Below are positions 1 to 8,653 of a stretch of 64,000 nucleotides of DNA, piece after piece. A program made the position numbers and the translations under genes. The stretch spans positions 90,257 to 154,256 of the forward strand of contig JACPNZ010000003.1 of the NCBI GenBank assembly GCA_016185245.1, written 5' to 3'. Under the pieces are notes generated by a model. The model had not been told where the DNA came from and did not search any database. It saw only the letters and a program-made list of their open reading frames with translations. Origin of the DNA: Hyphomicrobiales bacterium. GTDB lineage: Bacteria; Pseudomonadota; Alphaproteobacteria; Rhizobiales; Aestuariivirgaceae. The stretch's first letter is position 1, and each line of letters starts with the position of its first letter.

Positions 1-658
1 ACTGCGCAAACGCGGCAAGTCGGCGGAACTCGACATGCTGGAGCAGGACCTCCCCGGTGCCGGCCAGGCGAGTTTCACCCGCCAGCAGGAACCATTGGGG
101 CTCGGCCATGCGGTCTGGTGCGCCCGCGAACTGGTCGGCTCGGAACCCTTTGCGCTGCTTCTTCCCGACATGGTGATGCATGCCCGGCCCGGCTGCCTCA
201 AGCAGATGATCGACGTCTACAACGCCCGCGGCGGCGGCAATGTCATCGCCGTCGAGGAAGTGGCGTGGGACCAGGTCAACCGCTATGGCGTGGTGGCGGC
301 AAGCGACTGGAAGGGCAACGCCTTCACAATCGACGCCATGGTCGAGAAGCCGCCGCGCCAGCACGCACCCTCCAACCTGATCATCTCCGGCCGCTATATC
401 CTGCAGCCCGAGATCTTCGCCGAGATCGCCAAACAGGAGCCAGGCACCGGCGGCGAGATTCAGATCACCGACGCGATGATAAGGCTGATGGCCCGGCAGA
501 ATTTCTGGGGCATCAAATACCAGGGCACCACCTACGACTGCGGCGACAAGATCGGCTTCCTCTCGGCCAATGTCGCCTTCGCGCTTGAACGTCCCGACCT
601 TGGCGCAGACTTCAGGGCGGCGCTGAAACGCATCCTCGACAGCCACGGTGGGCTTTAG
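1..658 (+). CDS. galU: UTP-glucose-1-phosphate uridylyltransferase, 5' end outside window
   Basis: This enzyme makes UDP-glucose from UTP and glucose-1-phosphate in the cytoplasm and supplies precursors for envelope polysaccharides. The reading frame is open from base 2, so the N-terminus with the GxG nucleotide loop lies outside the window and about 218 C-terminal residues are seen (the family is usually about 290-300). Recognisable GalU blocks are SFTRQQEPLGLGHAVWCA, the LLPD strand, VEKPP, GRYILQPEIF and the C-terminal YDCGDKIGF. The gene ends six bases before the convergent outer-membrane protein gene. Family assignment is secure. The exact sugar is inferred from the family. Confidence 0.93.
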   Translation, partial: LRKRGKSAELDMLEQDLPGAGQASFTRQQEPLGLGHAVWCARELVGSEPFALLLPDMVMHARPGCLKQMIDVYNARGGGNVIAVEEVAWDQVNRYGVVAASDWKGNAFTIDAMVEKPPRQHAPSNLIISGRYILQPEIFAEIAKQEPGTGGEIQITDAMIRLMARQNFWGIKYQGTTYDCGDKIGFLSANVAFALERPDLGADFRAALKRILDSHGGL

Positions 659-664
659 CGCGGT

Positions 665-1993
665 TTAACGGCTCAGCACGATTGCCGCGCTTACTCGCTG
701 CTCGGTGTAATTGCGCGCCTTGGAAGCGGAATTGAGCCAGATTGCGTCATAGGTCGCGGTCCAGGCGAGCGACGGCCCGAGCTTCCACAACAGGCCAACG
801 CTCGCGTCGTAGGTCACATCATAGCCGCCGCCGACCTGCTCGGCATAGATGTTGAGGCCACCCAGGAGATCGAGGTTGTCGCGAAGCGCTTGGGTGGCGC
901 TCACATCGGCGGTCCAAGTCCGGTTGGCCGACACGCTGCCGCCGACGGCATCCTGGATTGCCGTGTCGAAGCTGAGCGCAATGCGGGTCGACTCGCTCGG
1001 CGACCAGTTGAGAAGCCCGGTCAGGCCGAATTCGCCGATGCCGGCAAGTGAGGAATCGTCGTAGTTGCGGGCGAGATAGGTAACGGCGATATCGCCCGAC
1101 CAGATGGGGCCGTCGTCGACCACGAAGCCGGCACTGGCGCCATAGCCTTGCGAGGAATATTTCACCCCGGTTGCGGAATAGCTCTGGGTGTAGATGCGCG
1201 GGTCCGCCGACAGCGCCACATAGGGCTTGAGGAGCGGCGGATCGGTTAAAACCGCCCGCATCGTTACCAGGGGTTCGAGATAATCGCTGGCGGAATTGTT
1301 CTGGGTGCCGCCGCCGGCGAGTTTGACGTCGCCGAAGGCGTTGTAGCGCAGCGCCCCCCGCAGGCTCGTTTGCCAGGCGCCGAAGTCATGGACCAGCGCC
1401 AGCCCGCCGCCCACCGTCTGGTCGGCGCGGGTGCCGACCGCCGTCGCCGGAACCTGGCTATTGCCGAGGCCCGACTGGGCGAGCGTGTAGAATGCATCGG
1501 CGAGCGCATAGGTGTCGCGCCGGACGTCCAGCCGGAACTCGGTCGATGCCCGGCCGCTGCCGGTGCGCAGGTCGGGTTGGCTCGGATAATGGTAGAGATT
1601 GAAGCTCGCCGCCCCGGTCCAGGAATGGCGATCCCAGTCGCTGGCGAAGGTGAGACTCGGCTTGAGCAGGATGCCGATGCCCGCCCTCGGGTTCGTGGCC
1701 GCGCCGCCGATGTTGGTGTTGGCGATGCCGCCGATGGCCAGGGACGGATAGAGGATGAAGGATCCGGTCCGGATGCCCAGAGGCGCATAGGGATCGGCCG
1801 GCGTTGCGGCGCGGCGGCGTGGCGGCGGCGGATCGGGGATATCGGCGATCGTCAGCCGCGGCGGCGTTACAGCGGCGGCCTGGCCGACATCGGTCGCCTT
1901 GAGATCCGGCACGTCCTGCGCATGGGCCAGCCCCGTCGCCAGCCACAGGCCGGCCACAGCCAAGATTGCAACCGGCCGCTGCGACACCACCAC
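665..1993 (-). CDS. outer-membrane beta-barrel protein (BBP2_2-like)
   Basis: The 442-residue protein has a signal peptide (hydrophobic residues about 7-24, ending AHAQ), a proline/arginine-rich linker near residues 50-65, and then a long series of alternating amphipathic strands rich in Gly, Tyr and Thr, ending in a short terminal strand as in outer-membrane barrels. It resembles the putative beta-barrel porin 2 group found in rhizobial genomes, whose role is unknown. Three consecutive GTG codons at 1993-1985 follow a GAGGAG ribosome site, so the start could be any of them; the longest is given. It is divergent from kpsF and may share envelope functions with it, which is inference only. Confidence 0.75.
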   Translation of the reverse strand: MVVSQRPVAILAVAGLWLATGLAHAQDVPDLKATDVGQAAAVTPPRLTIADIPDPPPPRRRAATPADPYAPLGIRTGSFILYPSLAIGGIANTNIGGAATNPRAGIGILLKPSLTFASDWDRHSWTGAASFNLYHYPSQPDLRTGSGRASTEFRLDVRRDTYALADAFYTLAQSGLGNSQVPATAVGTRADQTVGGGLALVHDFGAWQTSLRGALRYNAFGDVKLAGGGTQNNSASDYLEPLVTMRAVLTDPPLLKPYVALSADPRIYTQSYSATGVKYSSQGYGASAGFVVDDGPIWSGDIAVTYLARNYDDSSLAGIGEFGLTGLLNWSPSESTRIALSFDTAIQDAVGGSVSANRTWTADVSATQALRDNLDLLGGLNIYAEQVGGGYDVTYDASVGLLWKLGPSLAWTATYDAIWLNSASKARNYTEQRVSAAIVLSR

Positions 1994-2105
1994 TCCTCAC
2001 ACTCCCTGATCCCGCGAACCTAGCAAAAACATGGTTAATTCCGGGTTGACGAGGTGTGCCGCGAGCACCTTTCCTTTTTCGGCGAATCCGCCTAGCCTCT
2101 TTCCT

Positions 2106-3110
2106 ATGTCCTCACGAACACTGCCGAATCCGGTGCCGCTCGGCACCCGCTGGCGGGCTTCGGCGCGCCAGGCCCTGGTCACCGAAACCCAGGGGCTCGA
2201 GCTCCTGGTCAAGGCCGTCGACGGGGTGCTGGGCGATGCCATTGCCAGCGCCGTCGAGCTCATCCGGCAAGCCCGCGGCCGGGTCATTCTCACCGGCATG
2301 GGCAAGAGCGGCCATGTCGGGCGCAAGATCGCCTCGACCTTCGCTTCCACCGGAACGCCCGCGCTGTTTGTCCATCCGGCCGAAGCCAGCCATGGCGACC
2401 TCGGCATGATCACCGCCGACGATGTGGTGCTGATGATCTCCAATTCCGGGGAATCGCCGGAGCTGCGCGACATTCTCACCTATTCCCGGCGCTTCGCCGT
2501 GCCGCTTATCGCCATCACATCACAGCCGCAATCGAGTTTGGCCCAGGAAGCCGACATCGTCCTGCCGATCCCGCAGGCGCGCGAGGCTTGCCCCAACGGT
2601 CTGGCACCGACCACCTCGACACTGTTGCAACTGGCGCTGGGCGATGCGCTCGCCATCGCACTCCTCGAAGACAAGGGTTTCACGGCGCGCGACTTCAAGA
2701 ACTTCCACCCGGGCGGCAAGCTCGGCGCCCAGCTCCTGCACGTGCGCGATGCCATGCACAAGCGGGCCGAGCTACCGCTGGCCACGGTGGCCATGCCGAT
2801 GTCGGAAGCCCTGATCGTCATGACCTCGAGGAGCTACGGCTGTCTTGGTGTGGTCGACGACGAAGGCCGGCTCATCGGTATCATCACCGACGGCGATCTC
2901 CGCCGTCACATGGAACGCAATCTGCTCGACCGCAGTGTCGGCGACGTGATGACGGCCAATCCGAAGAGCATCGGTCCCGAGGCGCTGACCTCCGAGGCCC
3001 TGGAATTCCTCAACTCGGCCAAGATCACCAGCCTGTTCGTGGTCGACGACGAGTGCCGCCCGATCGGCCTCGTCCACATCCACGACCTCCTCCGCATCGG
3101 CGCGGCGTAA
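2106..3110 (+). CDS. kpsF: arabinose-5-phosphate isomerase (KpsF/GutQ family)
   Basis: It interconverts ribulose-5-phosphate and arabinose-5-phosphate, the first step toward Kdo of lipopolysaccharide. The N-terminal half is a SIS sugar-isomerase domain (GMGKSGHVGRK loop, ASTGTPALFVHPAEASHGDLG). The C-terminal half holds two CBS domains, with MHK and DVMTAN at their starts, about residues 205-325. A longer reading frame opens at 2031, but the 25 extra residues are not family-like, so the ATG at 2106 (334 residues) is preferred and fits the usual 320-340. The gene is transcribed toward nfeD, with two hairpin palindromes between them. Confidence 0.93.
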   Translation: MSSRTLPNPVPLGTRWRASARQALVTETQGLELLVKAVDGVLGDAIASAVELIRQARGRVILTGMGKSGHVGRKIASTFASTGTPALFVHPAEASHGDLGMITADDVVLMISNSGESPELRDILTYSRRFAVPLIAITSQPQSSLAQEADIVLPIPQAREACPNGLAPTTSTLLQLALGDALAIALLEDKGFTARDFKNFHPGGKLGAQLLHVRDAMHKRAELPLATVAMPMSEALIVMTSRSYGCLGVVDDEGRLIGIITDGDLRRHMERNLLDRSVGDVMTANPKSIGPEALTSEALEFLNSAKITSLFVVDDECRPIGLVHIHDLLRIGAA

Positions 3111-3158
3111 AGGGCATTCCGGTATGTTTCGAATTGCCTTCATCCTCGCAATCTCGTC

Positions 3159-3227
3159 ATGACCGGGCTTGTCCCGGTCATCCTCTTCGGCAGCCCGCAA
3201 GAAGATGGCCGCAACGAGTGCGGCCAT
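3159..3227. repeat. two intergenic palindromes between convergent genes
   Basis: Two perfect hairpins lie side by side. Bases 3159-3167 (ATGACCGGG) pair with 3173-3181 across a CTTGT loop. Bases 3205-3213 (ATGGCCGCA) pair with 3219-3227 across an ACGAG loop. The first has the look of the short dispersed palindromes common between alphaproteobacterial genes. Lying between the kpsF stop and the nfeD stop, they may also end transcription from both sides, although neither is followed by a T-run. Confidence 0.7.
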
Positions 3228-3258
3228 GACGAAATTGGAAGGTGTAGTTCGACGATGA

Positions 3259-3705
3259 CTACGCCAGCTCGACCTTCAGCTTGAGGCCGTCGACGCCGAT
3301 GATGCGGACCCGGGCGCCGCGGGGGGCATCGGGGCCGGTCACGTCCCACTGGGTACTGGCGATGACAAGCCGGCCGCGGCCCTCGACAATCGGCTCCTGC
3401 AGCACATAGCTCTTGCCGACAAAGTCGAACATCCGGCGGTTGAGATTGGGGAGCTCGCTGTCCAGCACATGGCGCCGCCCGAGAAATCGCTTGCCGACGA
3501 AAAGGCTGATGAGCGACAGGCCGGCGAACAGCAGAAGCTCGGCCTGCCAGCCGAGATCGAAAGCGAAGTCAATGAGCCCCACGGCAGTTGCGGGGATGGC
3601 CAGCCAGATGAAGAAGACGCCGGGGGCGGCGAGTTCGAGGATCAGCAGCACGCCCGCCGCCACCCACCAGAACCAGTTGCCGAGCAGCGGTACGAGTTCG
3701 CCCAT
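3259..3705 (-). CDS. NfeD-like membrane protein
   Basis: This 148-residue protein has two to three membrane helices in residues about 8-75 (WFWWVAAGVLLILELAAPGV is the first) and a small C-terminal beta domain, as in the short NfeD proteins whose C-terminus is an OB fold. NfeD proteins are encoded beside stomatin/band-7 proteins and act with them in the membrane. Here the gene starts nine bases after the end of the band-7 gene, which supports co-transcription. The molecular activity of the short class is unsettled. Confidence 0.88.
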   Translation of the reverse strand: MGELVPLLGNWFWWVAAGVLLILELAAPGVFFIWLAIPATAVGLIDFAFDLGWQAELLLFAGLSLISLFVGKRFLGRRHVLDSELPNLNRRMFDFVGKSYVLQEPIVEGRGRLVIASTQWDVTGPDAPRGARVRIIGVDGLKLKVELA

Positions 3706-3714
3706 GGCTCCCCC

Positions 3715-4698
3715 TCAGCTCCGCGGCGGCACTGACGGTACGCCGGAGGCGGTCTTGCGCGAGCCTTGTCCGCCGTCACCATCGCCGCCAAAGGCCTCGC
3801 GGGCAATGGCCGCGATGCCGCCAATCGAGCCGAGCATCGAGGTGGCATCGAGCGGCATCATCAGCACCTTCTGGTTCGGCGACTTGGCGAGCGCCTCGAG
3901 CGCCTTTATGTAATTGTTGGCGACGAAATAGTTGATCGCCTGGATGTTGCCGGCGGAAATGGCGGTGCTCACCATTTCGGTGGCCTTGGCTTCGGCCTCG
4001 GCCGAACGCTCGCGCGCCTCGGCATCGCGGAAGGCCGCCTCGCGGCGGCCCTCGGCCTGCAGCACCACGGCCTGCTTCTCGCCCTCGGCCTTGAGGATCG
4101 CCGCCTGGCGAAAGCCCTCGGCTTCGAGGATGTTGGCGCGCTTTTCGCGCTCGGCCTTCATCTGGCGGGCCATCGAGTCAACCAGATCGCGCGGCGGATT
4201 GATGTCCTTGATCTCGATGCGGGTCATCTTGACGCCCCACGGCTCGGTCGCCTTGTCGACGACACTCAACAAGCGATGGTTGATCTCGTCGCGCTGCGAC
4301 AAGAGCGCATCGAGCTCCATCGAGCCCATCACGGTGCGCACATTGGTCATCGTCATGTTGATGATGGCGTTCTGGAGATTGCTGATCTCGTAGGTGGCAC
4401 GGGCGGCGTCCAGCACCTGGTAGAAGGCAACACCATCGACCGTCACCATGGCATTGTCACGGGTGATCACTTCCTGGGAGGGCACCGGGATCACCTGCTC
4501 CATCATGTTCATCTTGGCGCCGATCTTATCGATGAACGGCACGATCAGCCCGAGGCCCGACGGCAGGGTGCGGATATATTTGCCGAAGCGCTCGACCGTG
4601 TAGTTGTAGCCCTGCGGCACCATGCGGATGGCGCGCAAGAGATAGAAGACCACCACCGCCAGCACAATCAGGACGAAGACAGCCGGGCCTTGAAACAT
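3715..4698 (-). CDS. SPFH/band-7 (stomatin-like, QmcA-type) protein
   Basis: The protein (327 residues) has one N-terminal membrane helix (residues about 6-24) and a band-7 domain beginning [19 protein letters not shown]. An Ala/Glu-rich coiled coil at about residues 175-240 (repeated [24 protein letters not shown] heptads) follows, then a hydrophobic C-terminal stretch. This architecture is that of QmcA/stomatin paraslipins, which oligomerise in membrane microdomains. It is paired with NfeD downstream. A role in membrane quality control is known for the family but is not shown by the sequence itself. Confidence 0.9.
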   Translation of the reverse strand: MFQGPAVFVLIVLAVVVFYLLRAIRMVPQGYNYTVERFGKYIRTLPSGLGLIVPFIDKIGAKMNMMEQVIPVPSQEVITRDNAMVTVDGVAFYQVLDAARATYEISNLQNAIINMTMTNVRTVMGSMELDALLSQRDEINHRLLSVVDKATEPWGVKMTRIEIKDINPPRDLVDSMARQMKAEREKRANILEAEGFRQAAILKAEGEKQAVVLQAEGRREAAFRDAEARERSAEAEAKATEMVSTAISAGNIQAINYFVANNYIKALEALAKSPNQKVLMMPLDATSMLGSIGGIAAIAREAFGGDGDGGQGSRKTASGVPSVPPRS

Positions 4699-4780
4699 CT
4701 CGCAACTCCTTCATGTCGCTCCGGGCACAGTATGCCTCAACGTCCACAATGGGGATTGCCGGCCGCCGTTGCAAGGCCGA

Positions 4781-5830
4781 TCAGGTCCAGCCCGAAAGCT
4801 CGCGGCGGACGATCGCCTCGAGCATGGCAATCGAACCTTCTTCGTCATTGAGACAGGGAACGGCGGAAAAATTGGCGCCGCCGCGGGCCAGGAATGTCTC
4901 CTTCAGGCCGATCGCCACCTCCTCCAGGGTCTCGACGCAATCGGCGGCAAAGCCCGGCATGATCATGGTTAGGTTCTTGATGCCGGCGGCCGGCAGGGCT
5001 TCGACGGTATCCTGGGCATAGGGCCTGAGCCATTCGGCCTTGCCGAAGCGCGACTGGAACACCACCCGGAGTTTCTCGTCCGCGAGTTTCAGGCGCTGGC
5101 GCAAGAGCCTCGCCGTCTTCATGCAGTGGCAGTGGTAGGGATCGCCCTTGTCGAAATATTCGCGCGGCAGGCCGTGAAAGGACGCAAGGATCAGGTCCGG
5201 CTGCCAGGCGAGCGCGGCAAGGTGGCGCTCGAGGCTCGCCGCCAACGCCTCGATGTGGGCGGCATCGCCGTAATAGGGCGGCACCGTGCGGATCGCCGGC
5301 TGCCAGCGCATGGCCTGGAGTTTTTCATAGGCCTTGTCGAGGACGGTGGCGGTGGTGGCGGCGCTGTATTGCGGATAGAGCGGAAACAGCAGGATACGGT
5401 CGCAGCCCCGCTCTTTCAGGTGGGCGATGCGGTCGGCAAGCCGCGGCTCGCCATAGCGCATGGCCCAATCGACGATGACGCCGTCGAGGCCGGCAAGCCG
5501 GGCCGCCAGCTTCCCGGCCTGGCCGCGGGTGATGGTCTTCAGCGGCGATTCGTTCAGCTCGCGGTTCCAGATCTTGTCATAGGCATGGCCGCTGCGGCGC
5601 GGCCGGGTAGTCAGGATGATGCCGTTGAGGAGCGGCCACCAGATCCATGGATTGACCTCGATCACCCTGCGGTCCGAGAGAAACTCCTTCAGGTAGCGCC
5701 GCATCGACCAATAGTCGGTAGCTTCCGGAGTGCCGAGATTGATCAGCAATACGCCGATCTTGCCATGAGCTATCGGCGGGTGTCCGTCTGGCAGGGGCGA
5801 GGTCATGGCGATCGGATCGGTCTCCAGCAC
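4781..5830 (-). CDS. hemH: ferrochelatase
   Basis: Ferrochelatase inserts ferrous iron into protoporphyrin IX, the last step of protoheme synthesis. The 349-residue sequence carries the N-terminal signature VLLINLGTPEATD, the catalytic histidine block ILASFHGLPREYF, and the VVFQSRFGKAEWLRPY and PGFAADCVETLEE blocks that bind porphyrin and metal. The start given is the first ATG; an in-frame ATG eight codons later would remove a non-conserved leader and is equally possible. It stands alone on the minus strand, divergent from the histidine kinase gene. Confidence 0.95.
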   Translation of the reverse strand: MLETDPIAMTSPLPDGHPPIAHGKIGVLLINLGTPEATDYWSMRRYLKEFLSDRRVIEVNPWIWWPLLNGIILTTRPRRSGHAYDKIWNRELNESPLKTITRGQAGKLAARLAGLDGVIVDWAMRYGEPRLADRIAHLKERGCDRILLFPLYPQYSAATTATVLDKAYEKLQAMRWQPAIRTVPPYYGDAAHIEALAASLERHLAALAWQPDLILASFHGLPREYFDKGDPYHCHCMKTARLLRQRLKLADEKLRVVFQSRFGKAEWLRPYAQDTVEALPAAGIKNLTMIMPGFAADCVETLEEVAIGLKETFLARGGANFSAVPCLNDEEGSIAMLEAIVRRELSGWT

Positions 5831-5892
5831 TTCGAGTTACTGCTAGCCTGCTGTTAACGCCTTGCAAATGCAAAAACATCATAGTCGCGCCG

Positions 5893-7731
5893 GTGGAGAG
5901 AGCGAGTGCGGTAGTGCAACCTGGCACAGTTGTGGCAGCAGGCCCGTTCCTGCGGCTAAAGCAGGTTGTTGCCCGTCGCCTGCAGCGCCACCCCCTGCCG
6001 CCGGTGTCCGGAGACGGCTTCGACGAGAGCCCCCAGACGGTTGTGCTTCCGCCCCTGCTTCTTGCGGCCAATATATTGATTGCAATAGGTTTTTCGGCGC
6101 TCGCCAAGGGCCATTTTGAACTTCTGCTGGTGCTGGCGTGGACCGCTGCGGCCTGCCTTGCCTCGCTCATTCCGGCACTCTTCGGCCTGTTTGTCGGCGA
6201 GAAGGTCGGTGCCGACCGCCGCATCGGCCTTTTCTTCCACGAGCTTTCCACCCTGATGCTGGGGCTGGTGTGGGCGGCCTTCCCGGTGCTGTTTTTCGAT
6301 AGCGCGTCGAGCGACATGCGGCTCCTGGCGGTTGCCCTCATCTTCGCCATGTCGGGCATCGGGTCCTTCACCCTAGCGCGGGTGCCGACCTCGGCCATGC
6401 TGTTCTGCGCCCTGATTGCCGGAGCCCTGACGCTCGCCTCGATCAAGACCGGCGGCGCCGCCGGCCTGGCGCTCGGCATCCTGTCGCTGCTCTATGGCAC
6501 CGGCATCGCCACCACGCTTCTTTCCATTCAGCAGGCGGCGGCCCGCCAGCATGCCGCCGAACTGGAGATCGGCAAGCAGAAGGGCATCATCGCGCTCCTT
6601 CTCAACGATTTCGACAAGGAGGTGAGCGACTGGCTGTGGGAAACGGGCAGCGACGGCCGACTCACTTACGTCTCGCAGCGCCTGTGCGATGGGCTCGGCC
6701 TGGAGATGTCGGCTCTCCTCGGCAACACCCTTGCCGGTGCAGTGGCTGCGGCACCCGACCAACCCGGCTGGCGCGAATTGCACGAAGCCATGACGGCGCA
6801 GCTTGCCGTCGACGGGCTCCTGTTGCGCATCGCCATGGAGGGACGCGAAACCTGGTGGCGCATCGCGGCGCGGCCGCTCACTGCCAAGAACGGAAAGTTC
6901 ATCGGCTACCAGGGTGCGGCCCATGACGTGACCGGCGACCGGCGGGAGGAAGCCCGGCTGATCGCCGCCAAGGAGGCGGCCGAGCGGGCCAGCGCCAGCA
7001 AGTCGCAATTCCTCGCGGTGATGAGCCATGAGTTGCGCACGCCCCTCAATGCCATCGTCGGCTTTGCCGAACTGCTCGCTTCGGAACAGGCCGAAAGCCT
7101 GACCGACCGCGACCGCGCCGACCATCTGCGGACGATCATCGACAGCAGCCGCCACCTTCTTACGCTGATCAGCGATATCCTCGATGCCACCCGCATCGAG
7201 CGCGGCACGCTGCGTCTGGTCGAACAGGAGGCCGATGCGGCGGAAATCCTCGAGGTGGCGGTCAAGATGTGCCGCGATCTGGCGGAGACCGCCGATACCA
7301 CCATCGTCGCCCGGGTCATCGAGGGAATCGAAATCAAGGGCGACATCACCCGGATCAAGCAGGTGCTGATCAACCTGATCACCAATGCGGTCAAGTTCTC
7401 GCCGGCCGGCGGCTTTGTCAACATCGCCTTCGAGCGCACCGAAACCGGCGGGCTGGCGATTGCGGTGCGCGATGCCGGCGTCGGCATCCGCAAGGAGGAC
7501 CTCGACCGCATCTTCGAACCTTTCGTGCAGGCCGACCAGGGCAGCTCGCGGCGCTTCGGCGGCATCGGGCTTGGCCTGTCGATTGCCCGCAAGATCGCCG
7601 AAATGCACGGAGGTGCTGTCACCATCGAAAGCGAATATGGGATGGGAACCACGGCGCGGCTGATCTTCCCGGCGGCCCGCATCGAGTGGCCCGTCGCCGC
7701 GGTCCTCACAAAATCCTCGAACGCCGCCTGA
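5893..7731 (+). CDS. membrane PAS-domain sensor histidine kinase
   Basis: The protein has 612 residues and a GTG start. An N-terminal membrane block of about six helices (residues about 50-215) has no recognisable ligand fold. A PAS domain (about 240-350, containing WLWETGSDGRLTYVS) follows, then a HisKA domain with phospho-acceptor H379 in MSHELRTPLNAI. The ATPase domain has the N box (INLITNAVKFSP), the G1 box (DAGVGI) and the G2 box (GGIGLGLSIA). No response regulator or receiver domain is encoded next to it, so its partner lies elsewhere. The signal sensed is unknown. The downstream ureohydrolase gene starts eight bases after its stop and may be co-transcribed. Confidence 0.9.
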   Translation: MERASAVVQPGTVVAAGPFLRLKQVVARRLQRHPLPPVSGDGFDESPQTVVLPPLLLAANILIAIGFSALAKGHFELLLVLAWTAAACLASLIPALFGLFVGEKVGADRRIGLFFHELSTLMLGLVWAAFPVLFFDSASSDMRLLAVALIFAMSGIGSFTLARVPTSAMLFCALIAGALTLASIKTGGAAGLALGILSLLYGTGIATTLLSIQQAAARQHAAELEIGKQKGIIALLLNDFDKEVSDWLWETGSDGRLTYVSQRLCDGLGLEMSALLGNTLAGAVAAAPDQPGWRELHEAMTAQLAVDGLLLRIAMEGRETWWRIAARPLTAKNGKFIGYQGAAHDVTGDRREEARLIAAKEAAERASASKSQFLAVMSHELRTPLNAIVGFAELLASEQAESLTDRDRADHLRTIIDSSRHLLTLISDILDATRIERGTLRLVEQEADAAEILEVAVKMCRDLAETADTTIVARVIEGIEIKGDITRIKQVLINLITNAVKFSPAGGFVNIAFERTETGGLAIAVRDAGVGIRKEDLDRIFEPFVQADQGSSRRFGGIGLGLSIARKIAEMHGGAVTIESEYGMGTTARLIFPAARIEWPVAAVLTKSSNAA

Positions 7732-7738
7732 GGAGCCG

Positions 7739-8653
7739 ATGCCCGCCAGGTCCAAGGTTCCGCCCTTCATGGGAGCGACAATCTCCAAGTCTCCCGCAGG
7801 CTTCGGGGCGGCGATCTTCGGGGCACCCCACGGCACCGCCTATCGGGCGATCGACAACCGTGTCCATGCCGGTGCGGCCGACGCCTTCCGCCAGGCCCTT
7901 GCCGCCGATAGCGAATGGCTCGATCATTTCGATTTCGATCTCGGCCATCCTTTGCTGGCGAAGAGCCTCAAGCTCGCCGATCTCGGCAACCTTCCCACCA
8001 AGCCCAAGACCGCTGCGGCCAATCGGGCCCTGATCGAGGACACGACCCGCCTCATCCTCGACGCCGGTGCCGTGCCGATCATGTTCGGCGGCGATGATTC
8101 CACTCCCATCCCCTTCATCCAGGGCTTTGCCGGCAGCCCGCCCATCGCCATTTTGCAGATCGATGCCCACATCGATTGGCGCCACGAGCGCTATGGCGAG
8201 ACCCAGGGGTTTTCCTCGACCATGCGGCGGGCTTCGGAACAGCCCCATGTCTGGCGCATCGTCCAGGCCGGCGCCCGGGGCCTGGGCAGCGCACGCCCGG
8301 AGGAAGTCAACGAGGCCCACGCCTGGGGCGCCCGCATCGTCCCCGCTCGCGATATTCACCACTCCGGCATCGAGGCGGTGCTGGCCCATGTGCCGGAAGA
8401 TTGCGACTGTCTGATCAGCCTCGACTGCGATGCCCTTGATGTCGCGCAAATGCCGGCGGTTGCCTACCCTTCCCCGGGTGGGCTTACTTTCACCCAGGTT
8501 GCGGGGCTGATCGAGGGCGTTGCCCGCAAGGCGCGGATCGCCGGCTTCGCCATGGTCGAATTCGTTCCCAAACGCGACCCCGCCGGCACCGCCGCCTTCA
8601 CCGCCGCGCGGCTGGCCTGCAACGTCATCGGCCGGCTGCAGCCGCCCCTCTGA
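7739..8653 (+). CDS. ureohydrolase (agmatinase/arginase family) with altered metal motif
   Basis: Ureohydrolases cleave guanidino compounds to urea and an amine with two manganese ions. Of the three family motifs, DAHID (D142, H144, D146) and the SLDCDALD block (D229, D231) are intact. The first, normally GGDHS, reads GGDDS (residues 117-121), so the usual first histidine ligand is aspartate at 120. The length of 304 is normal. Substrate cannot be told: agmatine, guanidinobutyrate and related compounds are all possible. It lies just behind the sensor kinase and convergent with the indolepyruvate oxidoreductase gene. Confidence 0.85.
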   Translation: MPARSKVPPFMGATISKSPAGFGAAIFGAPHGTAYRAIDNRVHAGAADAFRQALAADSEWLDHFDFDLGHPLLAKSLKLADLGNLPTKPKTAAANRALIEDTTRLILDAGAVPIMFGGDDSTPIPFIQGFAGSPPIAILQIDAHIDWRHERYGETQGFSSTMRRASEQPHVWRIVQAGARGLGSARPEEVNEAHAWGARIVPARDIHHSGIEAVLAHVPEDCDCLISLDCDALDVAQMPAVAYPSPGGLTFTQVAGLIEGVARKARIAGFAMVEFVPKRDPAGTAAFTAARLACNVIGRLQPPL

